13,164 nucleotides of DNA from contig CANRIJ010000033.1 of NCBI GenBank assembly GCA_947630635.1, positions 1 to 13,164 on the forward strand. The letters are read 5' to 3'. Below are positions 5,236 through 10,466 of this stretch, piece after piece. The stretch is from an uncultured Spirochaetaceae bacterium (GTDB taxonomy: Bacteria; Spirochaetota; Spirochaetia; Sphaerochaetales; Sphaerochaetaceae). The position numbers and the translations under genes are program-made. Position 1 is the stretch's first letter, and each line of letters opens with the position of its first letter. The notes beneath the pieces are model-generated. The model was given only the letters and a program-made list of their open reading frames with translations, searched no databases and had not been told where the DNA came from.

Positions 5236-6492
5236 ATGTCAATTGAGTGTAAGATGTTACATATGATCGACTTTAGGGACTCACTTACAGAGAGGTTTAT
5301 CAGATATACCGAATTCAATACCATGAGCGATCCTCATTTGGTTGGAGAGAAGCGTCCTACAACCGACGGACAGAGATTTTTTCAGAAGGAGCTTCTAAGA
5401 GAATTGGAAGAGCTTGGTCTTGAGACATACTACTCAGATGAGAGCGTTGTCATGGGAGTTCTCAAAGGGAACACAGAGAATGGAAAGAGAGTGGGTTTTC
5501 TCTCTCATGTCGATGTATCCAGCGATGTGAACGGCAATAATGTGAAAGCTATTCTCCATAAGGCCTATAACGGAGGAAAGATAGTCCTCGATGGAGTCTC
5601 TCTAAGCCAAGAGAGTGACCCCGACCTTATGAGGTACATAGGTAGCGACATCATTACTAGCGATGGCACATCGCTTCTTGGCTCTGATGATAAGGCTGGC
5701 ATTGCCATAATAATGGAGGCTCTGAAGTATCTTTCAGAGCACAAAGAGATAGAGCATGGGGACATCGAGGTATATTTTACTCCCGATGAGGAGACTGGAT
5801 CTGGAATGGATATGTTTCCCTATGACCGGCTTAAGAGCTATGTGACATACACTGTTGACGGAGAAGAAGAGGATGTTATTGAGACAGAGTGCTTCAATGC
5901 ATCAAGCGTAGAGCTGGAGTTCAGAGGACGCGTATGCCATTTAGGAGAAGCAAGGGGAAAGATGGTCAATGCTCTCAAAGTCGCATCCGAGGTCATTTCT
6001 ATGCTTCCTCAGGCAGAGAGCCCTGAGGCAACTGATGGAAAATATGGCTATTATGCGCCATTTGAGATGCATGGCACTTTGGAAAAGGCCTTGCTTACTA
6101 TTCTTATCAGGGATTTTGATGAGGGGTCCTTCGAGAGGAGAATCGATAATGTCAGGCATATAGCTGAGTCGGTTGCGAAGCTCTATGGTGCAGAGCTCTC
6201 TGTGAAGACGTCGATTACCTATCACAATATGGCAAAGGCAAATTTGGAGAAGCCTGAGGCAAGACTCTCTATAGCCGAAAGCGCCAAAAAGCTCGGCTTT
6301 GAAATCAGGGAGAGAGCAATAAGGGGTGGAACAGATGGGGCCAAACTCGCAGAGCTGAAAATTCCCTCTCCGAATATCTTCACCGGAGGCCATAATCTTC
6401 ACTCGCTTAGGGAATGGGTCAGTGTGGATGCCATGAACAAAAGCGTTAATCTCGTTTTGGGTATAATCGACTATTGGAAAGACAAAAAGTGA
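5236..6492 (+). CDS. pepT: Peptidase T (tripeptide aminopeptidase, M20B)
   Basis: Cytoplasmic dinuclear-zinc aminopeptidase that removes the N-terminal residue of tripeptides in the last steps of peptide use. The family signatures are present: SHVD (zinc-binding H91, D93), LLGSDDKAG (D151 or D152), TPDEETGSG (catalytic E185, ligand E186), YTVDGEEE (D208), RGGTDGA (363-369) and GGHNLH (H389). Length is 418 residues against 408 for E. coli PepT. The extra residues lie at the N-terminus: starting at the third Met (base 5263, MIDFRDSLTERF) would give 409 and matches the family better, but none of the three ATGs (5236, 5254, 5263) has a good Shine-Dalgarno, so the longest frame is given. One oddity: the dimerisation-domain motif usually HPG reads HLG (H235, L236). 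The stop overlaps the GTG start of the next gene by four bases. Identification is secure. Confidence 0.95.
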   Translation: MSIECKMLHMIDFRDSLTERFIRYTEFNTMSDPHLVGEKRPTTDGQRFFQKELLRELEELGLETYYSDESVVMGVLKGNTENGKRVGFLSHVDVSSDVNGNNVKAILHKAYNGGKIVLDGVSLSQESDPDLMRYIGSDIITSDGTSLLGSDDKAGIAIIMEALKYLSEHKEIEHGDIEVYFTPDEETGSGMDMFPYDRLKSYVTYTVDGEEEDVIETECFNASSVELEFRGRVCHLGEARGKMVNALKVASEVISMLPQAESPEATDGKYGYYAPFEMHGTLEKALLTILIRDFDEGSFERRIDNVRHIAESVAKLYGAELSVKTSITYHNMAKANLEKPEARLSIAESAKKLGFEIRERAIRGGTDGAKLAELKIPSPNIFTGGHNLHSLREWVSVDAMNKSVNLVLGIIDYWKDKK

Positions 6493-7463
6493 GAAAAGCG
6501 CTTCTCTTTTTGATTTTGCTTATCGCTTCTCTATCACTCTATGCAGTAGATGTGGTCTTTGAGTCGTTCTTTCCAAATGATATCGAGAGTGCTATCAGAA
6601 GCTCAGTGGAAAAGAATGCCACTGGGCGTGGAGAGATAGAGGTCAGGTTTAGAGACTACATTCATAGCGAGAGCGAGTATCCGGGAAAGAGGTACGTCTC
6701 ATTCAATATGGATATTGATAATAGAGTCACAAAAATAGAGGCACTCTCTGACAATTCAAAATCCCTTATTGCTGAGATAGAGAAGCAGATTAGAGCAGCG
6801 CTTTACTACGACAGTAGCCTAATTGCCGAAGATTCCCTTCGTCTTGAGTATATCTACAAGGAGAACTATTCCTTTCAAAGCGATAATAGATATAGAGAGG
6901 GAAGCACATTCAAGCTTGTAGATACACTTGGCAAGAATAGAGGACTCTTTGAGATATCTGGGCGATATGATGATAGCTATACCTTGAGGCCCTATTATCT
7001 TAAGAATGCACTTCCCGGTATCAGCCTTAGGAGAGCAAGTGACTGGAGATGGGCCGTCTCATTCTCAAGTGACATATTTTTCAGGAATTTCATAGGCACA
7101 ATTGAGATTGGAAATACCAGCTGGATCTATCCATTTGTTCCAAAGGCTGCATTTGCGGTCTATTACAAGAATGGAGGGACATTCTTCTATGGCGGAATAG
7201 GGCTTGAGGCGTCTGTTTCGCTTGTTACTCTCTTTCATACCTCTTTCACTCTTATTGAGGATGGAAGGATAGGGGCAACGGCATATCTTCTTCTTGGATA
7301 TGGCGGAACACGACGCGGGTATTTCTCATATGGCGGTCTTTTTAGCGTCTATTATGCACATAGCCCCATTGCAAATCTTGAGTGGCGCCTTGGCTACTCT
7401 ATGCTTCCAACAGACCAAGGAACGATAAATGCAATATACCTGGGCCTTGGAGGCACCTTCTGA
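6489..7463 (+). CDS. Exported protein with C-terminal outer-membrane beta-barrel
   Basis: The product has 324 residues from the GTG at 6489, whose bases overlap the pepT stop (GTGA). A TTG at 6474 in the same frame would add MERQK before the signal peptide and is less likely. Residues 1-18 are a signal peptide (MRKALLFLILLIASLSLYA). Residues ~20-135 look like a soluble alpha/beta periplasmic domain (IEVRFRDY, VSFNMDIDNRVTKIEAL, then an amphipathic helix). From ~150 to the end the sequence is rich in aromatic and glycine beta-strands (WRWAVSFSSDIFF, YYKNGGTFFYGGIGLEAS, ATAYLLLGYGG, FSYGGLFSVYYA) and ends LGLGGTF, with the terminal Phe expected for BAM-assembled barrels. It is coupled downstream to a lipoprotein by TGATG. 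The function is unknown; with the lipoprotein it may form an envelope complex (inference). Confidence 0.78.
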   Translation: MRKALLFLILLIASLSLYAVDVVFESFFPNDIESAIRSSVEKNATGRGEIEVRFRDYIHSESEYPGKRYVSFNMDIDNRVTKIEALSDNSKSLIAEIEKQIRAALYYDSSLIAEDSLRLEYIYKENYSFQSDNRYREGSTFKLVDTLGKNRGLFEISGRYDDSYTLRPYYLKNALPGISLRRASDWRWAVSFSSDIFFRNFIGTIEIGNTSWIYPFVPKAAFAVYYKNGGTFFYGGIGLEASVSLVTLFHTSFTLIEDGRIGATAYLLLGYGGTRRGYFSYGGLFSVYYAHSPIANLEWRLGYSMLPTDQGTINAIYLGLGGTF

Positions 7464-8833
7464 TGAGAAGGCTTTTGTTTGTTATTATTTCGGTTTTGCT
7501 TCTTTTCTCTTGTGCAACCAAGCGCTCCTATAGGGAAGGACAGCCTCGATGGACATATGAGATAGAGGAGGTTCCAGCAAGCAGGGTCTTCGTTGCATCG
7601 GGCTCCTCAAGCACCAATGATGGTGCTAGGGATGTTGCATACAATAATCTTCTAAGTGAGATCGGAAGTGCGGTGGGTCTCAATCTGGGCTCGTACTTCA
7701 GAGAGCTTGTTCAGCGCGATGAGGCCTCTGAGATAGGACTCAGAATAGACAATTACTATCTCTACGATGAGAATGGCGAGCACGAAGTCTGGGTTCGCGG
7801 CCTTCTTTCGAATTCCTCTTATGAGAGTCTTAGAAGCGAGGGCATTCTCTCTCAGGAGGAGAGAACCTCATCAATTGGCTCTCTTTTGTCAGCAGCCCTA
7901 TCAGACTATAGGGAGAATCGAGATGGAAGTGCGCTTACGCTTATAATGCAGGCACTCTCGCTCTCTTTGGATGGGCCTGTAACAAATAGCGACTATGAGC
8001 CTGATAAGCTCTTAAAGAGAGCGATGGAATACCTTGATAATATCTTTCTTAGGCTCTATAGACCTTCTAGTGAGATGATGGAGACCATGGTTGAGGCAAA
8101 GCGCAGGAAGGGAGTCTTCTATCCGGTAGTTGAGGACCTTTTGATACGCGCTTCTTATGATATGGAGAACGAGATGGGCGAGATCGTTCAGAGCTCGTTT
8201 CTAGCCAAAACCAATAATGAGGGCCTTCTTAGGTTCAATAAGACCAACCCCTATATGGTTAGAGAGGGGGACGTTGTGTTCTCTGTATATATTGATCCGG
8301 CTTTGATAAACGCAATTCAGAGTAAGGCCGAAAGGGGATTCTTGGATGAGTTTATGAGTCTCTTGGATTCAAAATCGATTGTCTACAGCTATGTTGATAG
8401 GGGGATTCTGGATTTAGAGGAAGCGATTGTTGCCTTAAGTGAGTATGATGAGGAGGGAAATTCCCTTGAAAGCGAGCTCTTTATTGATGAATTCAGGTCC
8501 TACCTTGAGAGAGTCGATGTGAGAAATATGGAGATTGTCTATCTTGCAGGCGAGGAAGAAGAGGATATTCTATCTCAGCTTGAGATTGATTTTCCAAATA
8601 AGCGCTATTACATAATCGGAAGGATAGGTCTTGTGGATAGCTTTGTCGGCCCAGTTTTATCATACGCTATGACTCAGGGCAGTCTCTCAATTTATGAAAG
8701 GGGAAATGATGAGCCCTACGTCAATCAGGAATCCTTTACATCAAGCTATGGAAATACTCTTGAAGAGGCAGAGATAAAAGCGCTATCTCGTGAGAGCCGG
8801 ATTCTTGCAGGACGCCTCTTAGAGGAAATCTAG
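7463..8833 (+). CDS. Lipoprotein with LPP20-like N-terminal domain
   Basis: The product has 456 residues. The ATG at 7463 shares its A with the stop of the previous gene (TGATG), and GGAGG at 7449-7453 lies nine bases before it. A longer open frame reaches upstream of this ATG, but the signal peptide fixes the start here. MRRLLFVIISVLLLFSC places the lipidated Cys at residue 17. Residues ~25-130 follow the LPP20/FlgO-like pattern: a QPRWTYE opening, FVASGSSSTNDGARDVAYNNLLSEIGSAVG, then a strand ending VWVRGLLS. This fold is shared by several envelope lipoproteins, including surface and flagellar accessory proteins. The remaining ~320 residues are helical then mixed, with a second conserved-looking block near the end (YYIIGRIGLVDS, then TLEEAEIKALSRESRILAGRLLEEI) that may be a second domain of similar type. 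The exact role is unknown. It ends one base before the stop of the convergent phosphodiesterase gene, with no terminator between. Confidence 0.8.
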   Translation: MRRLLFVIISVLLLFSCATKRSYREGQPRWTYEIEEVPASRVFVASGSSSTNDGARDVAYNNLLSEIGSAVGLNLGSYFRELVQRDEASEIGLRIDNYYLYDENGEHEVWVRGLLSNSSYESLRSEGILSQEERTSSIGSLLSAALSDYRENRDGSALTLIMQALSLSLDGPVTNSDYEPDKLLKRAMEYLDNIFLRLYRPSSEMMETMVEAKRRKGVFYPVVEDLLIRASYDMENEMGEIVQSSFLAKTNNEGLLRFNKTNPYMVREGDVVFSVYIDPALINAIQSKAERGFLDEFMSLLDSKSIVYSYVDRGILDLEEAIVALSEYDEEGNSLESELFIDEFRSYLERVDVRNMEIVYLAGEEEEDILSQLEIDFPNKRYYIIGRIGLVDSFVGPVLSYAMTQGSLSIYERGNDEPYVNQESFTSSYGNTLEEAEIKALSRESRILAGRLLEEI

Positions 8834-8834
8834 C

Positions 8835-9569
8835 CTAGTGCTCTCTTAAATAGGCTACTATTTTCTCCGGTTCGTTTGTTACTACTGCAAATGGATCGAT
8901 GGGGAGCATCTTCTCTAATACCTCGATACTATCTACAGTCCATGGGCAGAGTGGATACTTTCCCTTCTTATTTTTGAATTCTCTCTCTGCAATATCCCAT
9001 TTGGGCTTTAGGTAATCTGTTTGAAATAGAATTCTTCCCTGTCCTTTCTGAAGAAAGACAGGGACGGTAGTTGGTGGTCCTTCGTATATGAGCCCCAGTG
9101 GGTATTTGCCTTTGTTCATCTTCCAAAATGCTCTCATTGCAAGTGGATTGAATGACGAGACCATAACTCTATCTGCTATTTGTGGGTAATTATTCAGTGT
9201 TCCTGTAAGAGTTGATATCAGTTTTTTATCAAAGCTGAAATCTGCTTTGATCTCTATGTCATAGTACACTGGCCCTAGCGCCTCAAAGACCTCTTCAAGT
9301 GTTGGGATTTCGCTATTGATTGCCTTTATCTCTTTTATCGTCAGCTCTTCTATTTCGCTGTCGGTTCCAAAGACTCGCTTGGTATTGAAGTCGTGTATTA
9401 CAACAAGATTGCCATCGTCACTTAGATGCACATCAAGCTCCACTCCATCAGCGCCATCTTCCATTGCTCTCTTAAATGACCTGATGGTATTCTCAATCTC
9501 CCTCATTGGAGATCCCCTGTGTCCAAGAACAAGTATTCTCTCTCTACTAGTGAGTTCTTCGATATTCAT
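8835..9569 (-). CDS. Glycerophosphodiester phosphodiesterase (cytoplasmic, UgpQ/GlpQ type)
   Basis: Hydrolyses glycerophosphodiesters, released by phospholipid turnover, to glycerol 3-phosphate and an alcohol. The product has 244 residues and no signal peptide, so it is the cytoplasmic UgpQ-like form rather than exported GlpQ. The GDPD motifs appear in order: GHRG (H17, R18), ENT (26-28), VELDVHLSDDG (E44, D46, H48), VVIHD (H59), DIEIK (E106), VSSFNP (137-141), WTVD (W210) and VVTNEP near the C-terminus. H17 and H59 correspond to the family's catalytic histidines, and E44, D46 and E106 to the metal site. The ATG at 9569 lies inside the end of nfo (23-nt overlap) and lacks a clear Shine-Dalgarno, so it probably depends on translation of nfo. 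The start is supported by normal family length and by the GDPD core beginning near residue 11. Confidence 0.93.
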   Translation of the reverse strand: MNIEELTSRERILVLGHRGSPMREIENTIRSFKRAMEDGADGVELDVHLSDDGNLVVIHDFNTKRVFGTDSEIEELTIKEIKAINSEIPTLEEVFEALGPVYYDIEIKADFSFDKKLISTLTGTLNNYPQIADRVMVSSFNPLAMRAFWKMNKGKYPLGLIYEGPPTTVPVFLQKGQGRILFQTDYLKPKWDIAEREFKNKKGKYPLCPWTVDSIEVLEKMLPIDPFAVVTNEPEKIVAYLREH

Positions 9570-10389
9570 CTTGAAGAGTCCTTATTTCATATGCCCACCT
9601 GTTCTCATCAGGGGTCTCAAGTATAAGCGGAATATTCTCTATATCATTTCTTCGGACTATCTGGAGAAATGGATCAAGTCCTATCAGCCCGGCTCCAATA
9701 GAGTCATGCCTGTCCTTTTTGCTTGAAAGCGGGACTTTGCTGTCATTCAGGTGCATTCCGTAGAGTTTGTCTTTTCCTAATCTTCTGAAAAAGTCATCTA
9801 AGATGCCATCAATATCGTCTTTGACATCGTAGCCGGCACCATAGAGGTGGGCAGTGTCGAGTGTAAAACCGATTTGGTCTTTGTGCTTTGCATTCTCAAG
9901 TATTGCCTCAAGCTCATCAAAGGTATTCCCGATTATCGTTCCAGCCCCTGCAGTATTCTCAACTGCGATTCTGACTCCTTCTCTTTCTTCAAGTGCATCG
10001 TCTAGCATCTTTGCAGACCTCTTGATGCCGTCAATCCTATCTCCCTCTTTATATGCGCCGGGATGTATGTTCAATATATCAAGACCCAATAGGAGACACC
10101 TATCAAGCTCGTCTTTCAGAAGGCTTAGGGATTTCTCTTTGATCTCAGACTCGGGGGAGGCTGGATTTATAAGGTATCCAGAGTGTGGGAGAATGCTCTT
10201 TTTGTCAAAGCCCTCTTCCTTCATTCTGGTCTTGAAGTACTCTATCTCCTCTTCTTTGAGCTTTGGAGACTTCCACTGCCTTTGATTTTTTGTGAATATT
10301 GCAAAGCCTGTTGCTCCATAGCTTTTAGCTCTATCTACAGAGAGGGCTAGGTGGCTTTCAGTTGATACATGCGGTCCAATGAATAGCAT
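9547..10389 (-). CDS. nfo: Endonuclease IV (AP endonuclease)
   Basis: Cleaves DNA 5' to abasic sites and removes 3' blocking groups in base excision repair, using three zinc ions in a TIM barrel. The product has 280 residues, the normal length (E. coli Nfo 285), and begins MLFIGPHVS like the family's MKYIGAHVS. All nine metal ligands are visible: H69 (LPHSGYLIN), H109 (IHPGA), E144 (AVENTAG), D178 and H181 (LDTAH), H213 (GMHLND), D226 and H228 (DRHDSIG) and E258 (ILETP). The downstream signature FTKNQRQWKSP at 32-42 is also conserved. The ATG at 10389 is the first possible start, because an in-frame TGA lies two codons upstream. There is no Shine-Dalgarno at the right distance, and a promoter (TTGACG-17-TAGCAT) ends six bases before the ATG, so the message may be leaderless. 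It is the first gene of a two-gene operon with the phosphodiesterase. Confidence 0.97.
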   Translation of the reverse strand: MLFIGPHVSTESHLALSVDRAKSYGATGFAIFTKNQRQWKSPKLKEEEIEYFKTRMKEEGFDKKSILPHSGYLINPASPESEIKEKSLSLLKDELDRCLLLGLDILNIHPGAYKEGDRIDGIKRSAKMLDDALEEREGVRIAVENTAGAGTIIGNTFDELEAILENAKHKDQIGFTLDTAHLYGAGYDVKDDIDGILDDFFRRLGKDKLYGMHLNDSKVPLSSKKDRHDSIGAGLIGLDPFLQIVRRNDIENIPLILETPDENRWAYEIRTLQDEYRRTH

Positions 10390-10395
10390 ACTTCA

Positions 10396-10424
10396 ATGCT
10401 AACCATTCCTCTCTTATTCGTCAA
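10396..10424 (-). promoter_or_regulatory. Possible promoter of nfo
   Basis: On the minus strand TTGACG (10424-10419), a 17-bp spacer and TAGCAT (10401-10396) form a reasonable -35/-10 pair. Transcription would start at or next to the A of the nfo ATG (10389), which fits the absence of a Shine-Dalgarno there. The -10 matches consensus at four of six positions. Confidence 0.4.
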
Positions 10425-10437
10425 AAAAATCCTCTGA

Positions 10438-10446
10438 TGCTATAAT
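10438..10446 (+). promoter_or_regulatory. Extended -10 promoter of the M16C protease gene
   Basis: TGC followed by TATAAT (10441-10446) is a consensus extended -10 element, 20 bases before the GTG start at 10467. The -35 region (TTCGTC near 10417-10422) is weak, as is common for extended -10 promoters. It is divergent from, and close to, the proposed nfo promoter. Confidence 0.55.
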
Positions 10447-10466
10447 TTCCATAAAAGGCAAAGAAA

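Noticed and set aside
7382..7462. Upstream extension of the LPP20-like lipoprotein frame
   Set aside because: It would overlap the barrel gene by about 80 bases and place 27 residues before a clear signal peptide. The ATG at 7463 has GGAGG at the right distance.
10347..10406. 19-residue minus-strand ORF (starts MVSIEVCYS) overlapping the nfo start
   Set aside because: Its ATG directly abuts GAGAGGA, too close for initiation, and the promoter -10 overlaps the area, so the ATG may not be transcribed.
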